Shown here one piece after another: positions 9,537-17,712 of a DNA stretch of 64,000 bases. This DNA is from Urechidicola vernalis (GTDB lineage Bacteria > Bacteroidota > Bacteroidia > Flavobacteriales > Flavobacteriaceae): the NCBI RefSeq assembly GCF_031846385.1, contig NZ_JAVRHV010000003.1:1-64000 (forward strand), given 5' to 3'. The notes under the pieces are model-generated. The model was not told where the DNA came from, ran no database searches, and worked only from the letters and a program-made list of their open reading frames with translations. The position numbers were made by a program, and so were the translations under genes. The first letter of the stretch is position 1. Each line of letters opens with the position of its first letter.

Positions 9537-9550
9537 GCCGTAACATACGA
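9537..9550. promoter_or_regulatory. Degenerate third copy of the operator
   Basis: CCGT-AACAT-ACG repeats the core of the palindromes at 4545 and 7609, including the identical spacer AACAT, but the right arm reads ACGATT instead of ACGGTA. It lies 52 bp before the ATG at 9602. No TAnnTTTG box follows at 45 bp, so it may be a weaker site or a relic. Confidence 0.45.
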
Positions 9551-9601
9551 TTTTCACTAATATTAAATTACACTAAATTCAAAAACAAAACATAGGCAGA
9601 T

Positions 9602-10480
9602 ATGAAAGCTATAAAAACAAATTTAACCTTTACCCATGCACTTACGTTTATAACCATGCTGTTAGTAGCATATCAAACCAACGCACAGTCAGATCAGGAA
9701 GCTGTTGTACAGTCTGATCAGGAAGCTATTGCACAAAAAATGCAAAACCCTTTGTCTAATATTTCTGCATTACCAATTCAGAACAACTTTTTATTTGGAG
9801 CAAGTCAAAATGATGAACTTGGGTATGGATTATCGTTTCAACCCTTACACTCTTCTTCATTTGAAAAATTTAACATTGTTCATCGTGCTGTTTTTGGAGT
9901 AGGATATACCCCAGGTATTACAGGTGGATTGGCTGGTTTACCACAGGGTGCTCCTGATGATGGAGAAATAGATGGAACTTGGGGAACTACTGATTTGAAT
10001 TATTCTTTTTTTTATACTCCCAAAAAGGCAAATAAAGTAGCTTGGGGAATAGGACCATCAGTAAATCTCCCTACTGCGTCTGATAATCGTTTGGGAACAG
10101 GAAAATGGAGCGCTGGTTTATCTGGAGTATTAGTGTTTCAAACAGGAAAATGGACCTTTGATTGGGTCATGAGACAGACGTGGTCCTTTGCTGGAAACGA
10201 AAACAGACGTGATGTTAATCAAATGGTTTTACAGCCTTTGATCGCATATAATCTAGGAAATGGGTGGGTGGCCAGTACGATGCCTTCCATAAGTGCTAAT
10301 TGGGGCTTTGATGATGGACAGAAATGGACGATCCCATTAGGTGCAGGATTTACTAAAGTTTTATTTATAGGTAAAACACCAATGGCTCTTACTGCTCAAT
10401 ACTACTCTTATGCAGTGAGACCTGATCTTGCTCCTACATCTGAATTTAGAATAGGCACGACTATTGTATTTTCTAAATAA
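9602..10480 (+). CDS. Outer-membrane beta-barrel-like protein
   Basis: This protein of 292 residues has a signal peptide (cleavage near QTNAQS). The mature part alternates polar and aromatic or glycine-rich strands, e.g. WGIGPSVNLPTASDNRLGTG and WVASTMPSISANWGF. This resembles the outer-membrane family often labelled neuromedin U or phenol-degradation MetA-like. A likely job is passage or sensing of a small hydrophobic substrate at the outer membrane, inferred from its place between the sulfatase-like and esterase genes. A tandem 8-residue duplication (QSDQEAVV, QSDQEAIA) sits just after the signal peptide. Confidence 0.6.
   Translation: MKAIKTNLTFTHALTFITMLLVAYQTNAQSDQEAVVQSDQEAIAQKMQNPLSNISALPIQNNFLFGASQNDELGYGLSFQPLHSSSFEKFNIVHRAVFGVGYTPGITGGLAGLPQGAPDDGEIDGTWGTTDLNYSFFYTPKKANKVAWGIGPSVNLPTASDNRLGTGKWSAGLSGVLVFQTGKWTFDWVMRQTWSFAGNENRRDVNQMVLQPLIAYNLGNGWVASTMPSISANWGFDDGQKWTIPLGAGFTKVLFIGKTPMALTAQYYSYAVRPDLAPTSEFRIGTTIVFSK
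9686..9733 (+). repeat. 24-bp in-frame tandem duplication
   Basis: Two adjacent 24-bp units (9686-9709 and 9710-9733) differ at three bases. They encode QSDQEAVV and QSDQEAIA at the start of the mature beta-barrel-like protein. This is a small slippage-type duplication in a region likely to be an unstructured N-terminal tail. Confidence 0.8.
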
Positions 10481-10527
10481 GCTTAGTTTCGTGATGCTAG
10501 AGGATTGAAGATTAAAAATTAAAGAAA

Positions 10528-10788
10528 ATGAGTAATATAGTAACGGAGAAATCAATCGAAGCATTAAAAAATGATTTTCCAGAGCATAAGGAAGTCATTG
10601 GTTTAATTTCTGAGAATACAGAGTTATTTATGGAATTGGCAGCCGATTATTACATATGTAAACGCAATATTCATTTTACAGAGATGGATCAAAAAAAGAG
10701 TATTTCCGAAGAATATAAATACACATTAGAACAACTTAAAGAAGAAATAGAATTATTCTTAAATAGTAATAAAGTTTTACAAAAATAA
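10528..10788 (+). CDS. Small hypothetical protein, helical
   Basis: This protein of 86 residues has no signal peptide or membrane segment. It is charged and mostly helical (NDFPEHKEVIGLISENTELFMELAADYY, given here in part: FPEHKEVIGLI and EEYKYTLEQLKEEIELFL), a helix-turn-helix-hairpin shape like small YdcH/DUF465-type proteins, though I cannot assign it firmly. It sits 47 bp after the beta-barrel-like gene and 17 bp before the tannase-like gene, so it is probably in the same transcript. Function is unknown. Confidence 0.6.
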   Translation: MSNIVTEKSIEALKNDFPEHKEVIGLISENTELFMELAADYYICKRNIHFTEMDQKKSISEEYKYTLEQLKEEIELFLNSNKVLQK

Positions 10789-10805
10789 ATCTTAACAATA
10801 TTAAA

Positions 10806-12383
10806 ATGAAAACACTAATCAAAAAAACAAAAATATTAGCAATCTTGCTTATGGTCTTTCTTTCCTTAGGAGCCTGTAAAACGAAACCTACTAAGACTGT
10901 AACCTGTGAAACGGCTACAATCGTTGACCTGCCCGAAGTAACTATCGTTTCAGTTACACAAGAAACTGGCATGGCACCACATTGTAAGATTGCCGGAATC
11001 ATAGGAACGGATATTAAATTTGAATTGTTATTACCTCATGACTGGAATGGAAAATTCGTCATGGGTGGTGGAGGAGGATATGTAGGGTCTGTAATCAATA
11101 CTGCATTAGCCTATGGTGTTCTACAAAAAGGTTATGCAACCGTAGGGACAGATACAGGGCATGAAGGACACCCACTGTCAGGTAGTTGGGCATTAAACAA
11201 TCCAGAAGCCATTGTGAATTTTGGTCATCTTGGGGTACATAGAACGACCGTTACGGCTAAAGCTATTATTGAGGCCTATTATGAACAAGAAATTGATTAT
11301 AGTTATTTCTTTGGCTGCTCAAGAGGTGGAGGTCAGGCATTAATGGAAGCACAACGATATCCCGATGATTTTGATGGTATTGTTTCAGGTGCACCTGCTT
11401 ATGACTGGGTTAACGGAATTGGTGCGGGTATGGTACATAATCAGAGATATATGTATCCTAATCCTAATGAAATAGGAGATCCGTTAATTTCTAGAGATGA
11501 TTTGCAATTAGTATTTGACACTTATATGGCTATGTGCGATAAATTGGATGGAGTAGAAGACGGAGTGCTTTTGGACCCAAGAGCCTGCCCTTTCGACATA
11601 GAGTCATTGCTTTGTGAAGGCGAAGAGAACGGAAAATGTTTATCTCAGGAAAAAGTTACGGCGTTAAAAGCAATTTATGAAGGCCCAAAAGGAGAAAATG
11701 GTCAAATTTTCCCTGGATTTCCTATTGGTTTAGAAACAAATTTAGACGGTTGGTTTAAGTGGATGACAGGAGGTGTAAATCATTTGGAAGATGCTGATGA
11801 ATTTCAGGCTGGAGTTACATCAGAAATCGAAGCACCCGTTGTACCAAATGCGCAGTTTGGGTTTGGTGTGGATATGTTAAAATATTTTGTTTATCACGAT
11901 GAGAACTGGGATTATGTTGACTATGATTTAAACCAACTTGAGTATGATGCAAGAGTAATTGCTAAAACAATGAATGCTACAGATCCAGATTTATCAGAAT
12001 TTAGATCAAATGGAGGGAAATTATTAATGTACACAGGATGGGGAGATATGGCAATTACACCTTTAGGTACTATTGCCTATTATGAAGATGTGATAAAAAA
12101 TGATCCAACGGCCGAAAAGGATGTGAAACTCTTTATGATGCCGGGTGTTGGTCATTGTTTTGGCGGCGATGGACCATTTTGGGTAAATTGGGTAGATGAA
12201 ATTGATAATTGGGTAAGTGGATCTAATACTCCAGATCAAATAGCTGTTTATTACTTGGATGAAACAATGCAACCAACAGGAACAAATAAACTATGCCCAT
12301 ATCCTCAGGTGGCGATATATGATGGAACAGGAGACCCTAAAGACATTTCTAGTTATTCTTGTGGTGAATTAAGGATAGAATAA
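10806..12383 (+). CDS. Tannase/feruloyl esterase family lipoprotein
   Basis: This protein of 525 residues has a lipoprotein signal (FLSLGACKTKP). The alpha/beta hydrolase carries the CS-D-HC pattern of the tannase family: GCSRGGG with Ser172, GWGDM with Asp414 and GVGHCFGG with His450. Cys171 and Cys451 would form the disulfide that joins Ser and His. The family hydrolyses carboxylic esters, including tannins, feruloyl esters and mono-(hydroxyethyl) terephthalate. The substrate here cannot be told from sequence. Four further Cys near residues 250-280 may form lid disulfides. It closes the first half of the forward cluster, ahead of a hairpin terminator. Confidence 0.85.
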   Translation: MKTLIKKTKILAILLMVFLSLGACKTKPTKTVTCETATIVDLPEVTIVSVTQETGMAPHCKIAGIIGTDIKFELLLPHDWNGKFVMGGGGGYVGSVINTALAYGVLQKGYATVGTDTGHEGHPLSGSWALNNPEAIVNFGHLGVHRTTVTAKAIIEAYYEQEIDYSYFFGCSRGGGQALMEAQRYPDDFDGIVSGAPAYDWVNGIGAGMVHNQRYMYPNPNEIGDPLISRDDLQLVFDTYMAMCDKLDGVEDGVLLDPRACPFDIESLLCEGEENGKCLSQEKVTALKAIYEGPKGENGQIFPGFPIGLETNLDGWFKWMTGGVNHLEDADEFQAGVTSEIEAPVVPNAQFGFGVDMLKYFVYHDENWDYVDYDLNQLEYDARVIAKTMNATDPDLSEFRSNGGKLLMYTGWGDMAITPLGTIAYYEDVIKNDPTAEKDVKLFMMPGVGHCFGGDGPFWVNWVDEIDNWVSGSNTPDQIAVYYLDETMQPTGTNKLCPYPQVAIYDGTGDPKDISSYSCGELRIE

Positions 12384-12387
12384 TCAT

Positions 12388-12417
12388 AAAAGTCTTCTGT
12401 TTGATCAGAGGACTTTT
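12388..12417 (+). terminator. Hairpin terminator after the esterase gene
   Basis: AAAAGTCTTCTG (12388-12399) pairs with CAGAGGACTTTT (12406-12417), with one G-T pair and a 6-base loop. It begins 5 bp after the tannase-like stop codon and 50 bp before the porin gene start. It probably ends or attenuates the upstream transcript. Confidence 0.7.
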
Positions 12418-12437
12418 ATTAAATAACTAGAAATGAT

Positions 12438-13607
12438 ATGAAACTAACCTTAAAACTATTTTTCTTTTCATTATTTCTATGTTTAAATGAACCCATATTA
12501 GCCCAATCAAGCGAGACACAAGTCAAAAAGGATTCGATAGAAGAGAAGAAAAGTGTTTCAAAAGATATCAGAAAAGAAGATGGCGTTATGTCATACAATT
12601 GGAATTCAGGCAAAATTACCTTTGGAGGTGTGATTCATAGAACAGTTATGTATGTTGCAGATGGTATAAATAATGACATTTTCTTTATGGATTCTGAACA
12701 GCCTCCTACACAGTTAAAAATGAATATTGAAAATAACTTAAATGACAATATTAGTGTATTCGGTAAATTTTTAATTGGTTTGCAAAGTAACAGGCCAATA
12801 GAAGTGAGTCAGGATAATAAAAATCCTGGGGTTGTCTTTAGAGCAATAATAAGTGAAGTAGGGTTTAGACATTCAAAAATTGGAAGTATTGAACTAGGAA
12901 GGGGGTTTACGTCGTCATCTGTATTTAATCAGGCAGATTTGTCTGGAACATCTACAGGATCGTTAATTGCAATAGGAAACCTAGCTCCTGGAATGAAGTT
13001 TTCGGACAGGGATGCAAATGAACTATCTGACAGGCAGGTGTTTAATTATTTTTTTGATACCCAACGACTTTTCGTAGCCGATCGTATCCGATTTGATTCA
13101 AATTCTTTTGGAGGAGGATTTACATTGGCCGGATCGCTTGCGGCAGATGACAGGTGGGATGCTTCGCTTCGCTATTTTCCAAAAGCGGGAAAATTTACAT
13201 TTAGAGGTGTCGTTACCTATGAACAAAAACCTTTTAAAGACATATACTCAAGAACAGTATTAGGATTTGGATTGAGACATGAAAAATCAGGAGTTAATAT
13301 AAGTGCTCTTGGCTCTTATGGAGAAACCACAGATAAAAGAGATCCATATGGATATGTAGTGAAAGCAGGTGTTACTCGAAGCTTTACAGAATTAGGTAAT
13401 ACGGCTTTTTCTATAGACTACACTCAAAATGAAGATGCCGTCATTGAAGGAGAGAAAGCAAGTTCCTATGGTTTTTTCGCAAATCAGAGAATTGACCCTA
13501 TTCGAGTAGTCGTTTACGCTGGATATCGTAAATATGAAGTTCAAGAGACAGATTTAAATTTACACCCATTAAACACTGTAACTTTAGGCGTATCCTTTAG
13601 TTTCTAA
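12438..13607 (+). CDS. Porin family outer-membrane protein
   Basis: This protein of 389 residues has a signal peptide (cleavage near PILAQ), then a polar linker rich in Lys, Glu and Ser. It continues as a beta-barrel with many alternating strands, e.g. SKIGSIELGRGFTSSSVFNQ and RVVVYAGYRKYEV. It ends in Phe (VTLGVSFSF), the usual outer-membrane assembly signal. Domain content resembles Gram-negative-type general porins. It would admit small solutes, possibly the substrate or products of the upstream enzymes. It lies after a terminator, so expression may be partly separate. Confidence 0.75.
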   Translation: MKLTLKLFFFSLFLCLNEPILAQSSETQVKKDSIEEKKSVSKDIRKEDGVMSYNWNSGKITFGGVIHRTVMYVADGINNDIFFMDSEQPPTQLKMNIENNLNDNISVFGKFLIGLQSNRPIEVSQDNKNPGVVFRAIISEVGFRHSKIGSIELGRGFTSSSVFNQADLSGTSTGSLIAIGNLAPGMKFSDRDANELSDRQVFNYFFDTQRLFVADRIRFDSNSFGGGFTLAGSLAADDRWDASLRYFPKAGKFTFRGVVTYEQKPFKDIYSRTVLGFGLRHEKSGVNISALGSYGETTDKRDPYGYVVKAGVTRSFTELGNTAFSIDYTQNEDAVIEGEKASSYGFFANQRIDPIRVVVYAGYRKYEVQETDLNLHPLNTVTLGVSFSF

Positions 13608-13635
13608 ATTTAATATATTTATAAAAAATTATAAC

Positions 13636-14730
13636 ATGAAAGCACTATTAAAAAATGAATACCCGCTATTTATAGGATTTGCAGCTGTTTTGCTGTTTTT
13701 TGGACCAGGAAAAAACTGGTTGGCCGATTTAGGAGATAATATGATTGTGACAGCAATTTGTTTTATTGGAATTTTTGGCGTTATGTTATGGGCTTCGTTT
13801 AAAGTTGTTTTACATGCAGATATGTTGGCAATAAAACTAGGAGAACCTTTTGGAACTTTGATACTCACACTTTCGGTAATTCTTATTGAAGTACTTTTGA
13901 TTTCTTCCATAATGTTAACCGGAGAAGACAATCCAACCTTAGGTAGAGATATGATGTTTTCTGTAATTATGATTGTTTTAAATGGTCTTACAGGTTTAGT
14001 TCTTGTTATTGGAGGCTTAAAACATTTCGAACAAAGATTCAATACTCAAGGAGCGCAAACCTATCTTATTATTTTAATTCCATTGGCCGCTTTAAGTTTG
14101 TTATTACCAAATTTCACACAATCTTCAGAAACTGGAACTTTTTCTTTTAATTTAACCTGGATCGAGATTTCGGTAACAGTTATTCTGTACGTCGCTTTTC
14201 TTTTTGCACAAACGTCTAGGCATAAAGAATATTTTCAATTAAGTTATTCAGAGGCGCTTCATCATGAAGAGCATGAACCAAAATCTCTTAAATATCATAT
14301 GCTATTTTTAGCAGCATATATGTTAGTAATTATTTTGCTATCTAAAAGTTTAAGTAAAATTATTGATTTTGGGATTGGAGAAATTGGCTTTCCTGTTGCT
14401 CTTGGAGGTCTATTAGTTGCAATACTAGTGCTTGCGCCTGAGGCTATGGCGGCCGCAAAATCTTCATTAAAAAATGATCTTCAGCGAGCGATAAATATTA
14501 GTCTTGGATCCGGGTTGGCAACTATAAGTTTAACAGTCCCTGCAATTTTATTGATAGGAATGTTCACTGATAAGAAGGTAATCTTGGGTCTTGGACCAGA
14601 GGATAGTTTTCTATTATTACTTACCTTAGCAGTAAGTATAATTACCTTTTCTGGTAAAAGAAGTAATTTTATACAAGGAATAGTGCATCTCGCGCTATTT
14701 GTGATTTATTTAGCGTTAATATTCGATTAA
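13636..14730 (+). CDS. ChaA-type calcium/sodium:proton antiporter
   Basis: This protein of 364 residues has about eleven membrane segments. The two inverted CaCA-type exchanger motifs are visible: GEPFGTLILTLSVILIEV (about residues 74-91) and LVLAPEAMAAAKSSLKNDLQ (about 266-285) followed by GSGLATISLTVPAILL. This is the ChaA arrangement, which exports Ca2+ or Na+ in exchange for protons. It precedes the MscS gene by 2 bp, so the two form an ion and osmotic stress pair likely co-transcribed with the porin. Confidence 0.85.
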   Translation: MKALLKNEYPLFIGFAAVLLFFGPGKNWLADLGDNMIVTAICFIGIFGVMLWASFKVVLHADMLAIKLGEPFGTLILTLSVILIEVLLISSIMLTGEDNPTLGRDMMFSVIMIVLNGLTGLVLVIGGLKHFEQRFNTQGAQTYLIILIPLAALSLLLPNFTQSSETGTFSFNLTWIEISVTVILYVAFLFAQTSRHKEYFQLSYSEALHHEEHEPKSLKYHMLFLAAYMLVIILLSKSLSKIIDFGIGEIGFPVALGGLLVAILVLAPEAMAAAKSSLKNDLQRAINISLGSGLATISLTVPAILLIGMFTDKKVILGLGPEDSFLLLLTLAVSIITFSGKRSNFIQGIVHLALFVIYLALIFD

Positions 14731-14732
14731 GC

Positions 14733-16583
14733 ATGATTCAGATTAAAGAATGGGCATTTGGTTTTCAAAAGAAGTTATTTGTAAACCTTTTTTTTATGGT
14801 TTGGAGTTCAATAATTTTTTCTCAAAATGAAAAAATAGATTCCTTGAGTTTTGTTTCGGAAGAACAAATGCGAGAGGAAATTGATTTATCAATACCAGTT
14901 CTTCAAACGCCTAATGTTTCAAGTCCAAGAGAGACTCTTTTTAATTTTATTGAGAACATGAATAAGTCCTTTAATTTATTAATGGAAGCTCATGAAGAAA
15001 ATGTTAAAATTTCAGGTTTATATATTAATGATGAGGTAAAACCTAAAGCATATTTAGCCGGACGATATTTTGATATTGCATCCTATTCTTTAGATTTATC
15101 TGCATATCCTCGATCATTGAGGAAAAATTTAGGGTATACTACTGCAATTATGCTTAAAGAAGTTCTTGATAGGATAGATTTACCTGAATTAGAAGAAGTT
15201 CCTGGGGCTTATTCATTGGATTCTATTCTGAATAGCAATACAAAAGTAAGCTCTTATACAATTCCGAATACCGAAATAACAATAACTCAAATTGAAGAAG
15301 GAGATCAGGAAGGGAAATACTTGTTTTCGACTGAGACAGTGTCTAGAGTTAAGGAGTTTTATGATAGAACAAAGCATCTGCCATATAAATCAAGTAATAG
15401 TGTCAGCGAAGGTTTTTATTCATTTTACGCAAGTACTCCGGGTAAATTGATGCCTCCAAGGTGGAGTATATATTTGCCGGATTGGTCAAAAAAAGAAGTT
15501 CTTTCGCAAACTATTTGGCAATGGTTGGTTCTTATATTTGATATTTTACTATCCTTTTTTCTCGTTTATCTTTTGTATAAATATTTATTTCTAAAAAATA
15601 ATGAGAATATTAGTTTAAAGCGCACCTTGTTTTTAATAGTCATATTTGTAATTACCATAATTCTCGGAGATGTTATAGAACGAATTAATCTTACAGGTCA
15701 TATACTCATTACTTTAAAGGTTATTTTGGATGCAGTATTTTGGTTTGTTTTTGCATTGTTGTCATTTAATTTAATTATTGCTGTTTCTGGTTACGTTGTT
15801 AGTTCAAAACATGTAGGTAGGATTGGTATAGAATCGACCTATACTAGAGCAATATTTATGATTATTGCTATTTTAGTTGCATCTTCAATAATTATTTTTG
15901 GCCTTTCTGAACTTGGTATTGCTTCGGTCTCTATAATTACGGGGGTTGGTATCGGTGGTCTAGCAATCGCCCTAGCCGCGAGATCAACTCTGGAAAACCT
16001 AATAGCAAGTTTTACTATTTTTGCAGACAAGCCTTATCAAGTTGGAGATAGGGTGAAAATTAAGGATTATAATGGAACAATTGAAGCCATTGGAATTAGA
16101 TCTACTCAAATTAGACTTTTAACAGGCCCGGTTGTTTCTGTCCCTAATGAAAAAATGGCATCTATTGAAATTGAAAATATTCAGAAAAGACCTTATTTAA
16201 GAAGAGAATTCGACATTAAGATTAAATATGAATCTTCACGTGATATTGTGGAAAAATGCGTTGAAATTATTAAGGATGTTTTATCCATTCCACCGGGTTT
16301 AGAAGCAGATGAATTCCATCCAAATGTGGCAATAAATAGGCCAGATTATACTCCTAAAGTATATTTTAATAAAATTAATGATGACTCGTTTAATATTTAT
16401 GTGAATTATTGGCATTTTCCTCCAGAACATTGGGAGTTTATGAGTCATTCGGAGTCTATAAATTTTCAAATAATTAACCAGTTAAACGAGGCTAATATAG
16501 AATTTGCATTTCCGACAAATACAGTTCATTTAAAAGACGGTAGAACAAAAAAGGAATCAGGTTCGGTCAAAATTAAAGATTAA
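14733..16583 (+). CDS. MscS family mechanosensitive channel with periplasmic N-domain
   Basis: This protein of 616 residues has an N-terminal signal or anchor, a periplasmic region of about 230 residues, then several membrane segments (from about residue 265). The MscS core has the pore helix with small residues (GIGGLAIALAARSTLENLIA) and the beta-domain motif DKPYQVGDRVKIKDYNGTIE, followed by a cytoplasmic C-terminal domain. It would open under membrane tension to release solutes. It is longer than E. coli MscS because of the extra N-terminal part, as in MscM/YnaI-like channels. It ends the forward cluster. Confidence 0.9.
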   Translation: MIQIKEWAFGFQKKLFVNLFFMVWSSIIFSQNEKIDSLSFVSEEQMREEIDLSIPVLQTPNVSSPRETLFNFIENMNKSFNLLMEAHEENVKISGLYINDEVKPKAYLAGRYFDIASYSLDLSAYPRSLRKNLGYTTAIMLKEVLDRIDLPELEEVPGAYSLDSILNSNTKVSSYTIPNTEITITQIEEGDQEGKYLFSTETVSRVKEFYDRTKHLPYKSSNSVSEGFYSFYASTPGKLMPPRWSIYLPDWSKKEVLSQTIWQWLVLIFDILLSFFLVYLLYKYLFLKNNENISLKRTLFLIVIFVITIILGDVIERINLTGHILITLKVILDAVFWFVFALLSFNLIIAVSGYVVSSKHVGRIGIESTYTRAIFMIIAILVASSIIIFGLSELGIASVSIITGVGIGGLAIALAARSTLENLIASFTIFADKPYQVGDRVKIKDYNGTIEAIGIRSTQIRLLTGPVVSVPNEKMASIEIENIQKRPYLRREFDIKIKYESSRDIVEKCVEIIKDVLSIPPGLEADEFHPNVAINRPDYTPKVYFNKINDDSFNIYVNYWHFPPEHWEFMSHSESINFQIINQLNEANIEFAFPTNTVHLKDGRTKKESGSVKIKD

Positions 16584-16745
16584 ACTGTGAAACTGGAGAG
16601 GATATGAATTCATAATCCTATTAGCAAATCAATCAGTTAAGGACTTAAATGTATTTTGTTCAGTATTTCTAGCAAATAATTAAATTACCACCATTAAAAG
16701 TAGTTCTGAAAATTGGACTTTTTCATTCAAGAATTTATGTTCGGA

Positions 16746-17228
16746 TTACTCTTGAGTATTTGAAGATTTTTTAACCAAAAATTTAAATACTATTATAGAT
16801 ATTATGGTTCCCAATAAAAACCCTATGGTTAAATACAAACTAAAATTAACTTTTGAGACATCAAAGGAGTTTTGCACGCCTTGAACGCTAAATTTTTTCA
16901 CCGTTTTAATCGCTGAATTTGTGGTTAAAATTTTTATTTGCCAAAACAAAAAACCACCAAAAAAGATTATCAAACTAACAATAATAGTTCGTAAATAACT
17001 TTCAATTTTTGCTATTTTTTTAGTAATTAATAAAAGAAAAGGTAAAGCCCCTAATCCCAGTGTGTACCAAATCAATTGCCCAGTATTATTAGATAAACTA
17101 GTTTGAACATACGAAAGGTTTTCGGTGTTTAACTTACTGAAACTAATTGCGTTAAACATGTTAAAGGTTAAAAACCCTATAATTATTAAAAGTACAGATA
17201 TAATTAAATATGGAATTCTATTCTTCAT
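16746..17228 (-). CDS. Hypothetical four-helix membrane protein
   Basis: This protein of 160 residues has four hydrophobic segments (about 7-25, 50-66, 82-101 and 131-150) and a short polar tail. I recognise no family. The first 19 or so codons and the upstream 47 bp are duplicated almost exactly at 20858-20963, where the copy is truncated. The gene lies at the left edge of the mosaic region and is convergent with the MscS gene. It is probably real, because the start, length and membrane pattern are clean, but its role is unknown. Confidence 0.65.
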   Translation of the reverse strand: MKNRIPYLIISVLLIIIGFLTFNMFNAISFSKLNTENLSYVQTSLSNNTGQLIWYTLGLGALPFLLLITKKIAKIESYLRTIIVSLIIFFGGFLFWQIKILTTNSAIKTVKKFSVQGVQNSFDVSKVNFSLYLTIGFLLGTIISIIVFKFLVKKSSNTQE

Positions 17229-17473
17229 TTTAAAGTGTGATTTTAAATGCTAATATAACTATTTTAAGAGGGTTTGTAACAAAGCTAGAATAATTTATTT
17301 GTGTCTCCAATGTAAAAGTTTTAATTGCTTAAGAAATTAAGTTTTTTTTGTTATTTTGCGGTAAATATATTTACAATATATCAATCTAAAACGGAACACG
17401 TTTCTGAACACGGTTTTGAAAATTTATAGCCGGGGAGCCCAGTAAAATGGTTTTAAAAAATGAGAAAATAGAA

Positions 17474-17516
17474 CTCATAACCCGAAGGTCACTGGTTCGA
17501 GTCCAGTTCCCGCTAC
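17474..17516 (+). pseudogene. tRNA-Met 3' remnant (probable integration site)
   Basis: From CTCATAACCCG onward this matches the anticodon loop (CAT), variable region, T arm (ACTGG-TTCGAGT-CCAGT) and 3' acceptor strand TCCCGCT of a bacteroidotal tRNA-Met. The 5' half cannot complete it. Bases before the anticodon read TAGAA instead of the CGGG needed to pair with CCCG, and only a weak AGC-GGGG likeness exists near 17429. Remnants of a tRNA 3' end are typical footprints of tyrosine-integrase elements. Upstream lie a direct repeat GAACACG (17394-17400, 17406-17412) and a palindrome at 17361-17374, which could be integrase arm sites. Confidence 0.65.
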
Positions 17517-17538
17517 AAATGCTCAAAAGCAAGTAACT

Positions 17539-17566
17539 AAACGGTTTAGATTGATCTAAACCGTTT
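17539..17566 (+). terminator. Strong hairpin terminator
   Basis: AAACGGTTTAGA (17539-17550) pairs perfectly with TCTAAACCGTTT (17555-17566) around TTGA and is followed by more T residues. It lies 23 bp after the tRNA-Met remnant and looks like the original tRNA terminator. Confidence 0.85.
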
Positions 17567-17570
17567 TTTT

Positions 17571-17705
17571 ATGCCTACATTATCCGAATTACTTATCTTT
17601 GATTTTCAAAATGAATACGAAAGTGCATACGATTTGTCCCTGAACCCAAATTTTTCTTCTCCCAAAATTTATAATGCCAATGGAGATTTATCCAAACGTT
17701 GTTAG
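17571..17705 (+). pseudogene. N-terminal fragment of a tyrosine-type integrase
   Basis: The 44-residue reading frame from ATG 17571 contains NPNFSSPKIYNANGDLSKR. This resembles the arm-binding N-terminus of flavobacterial phage-type integrases, which usually continue with WYVYxSF. Here it stops at once (SKRC, then TAG). The break falls within CGTTGTTAGCC, the end of a core that also borders the neighbouring dyad repeats. Position next to a tRNA remnant and terminator fits a relic of an integrative element. The rest of the integrase was not found in the window. Assignment rests on pattern memory and should be treated as likely, not certain. Confidence 0.5.
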
Positions 17706-17712
17706 CCTTTCG

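Noticed and set aside
13629..14042. Reverse ORF opposite the antiporter gene
   Set aside because: It lies wholly within a well-supported membrane transporter gene and has no start signals or family resemblance. Shadow frame.
17429..17516. Intact tRNA-Met gene
   Set aside because: The 3' half is good, but the 5' anticodon stem and D arm cannot be formed. The upstream likeness is too weak.
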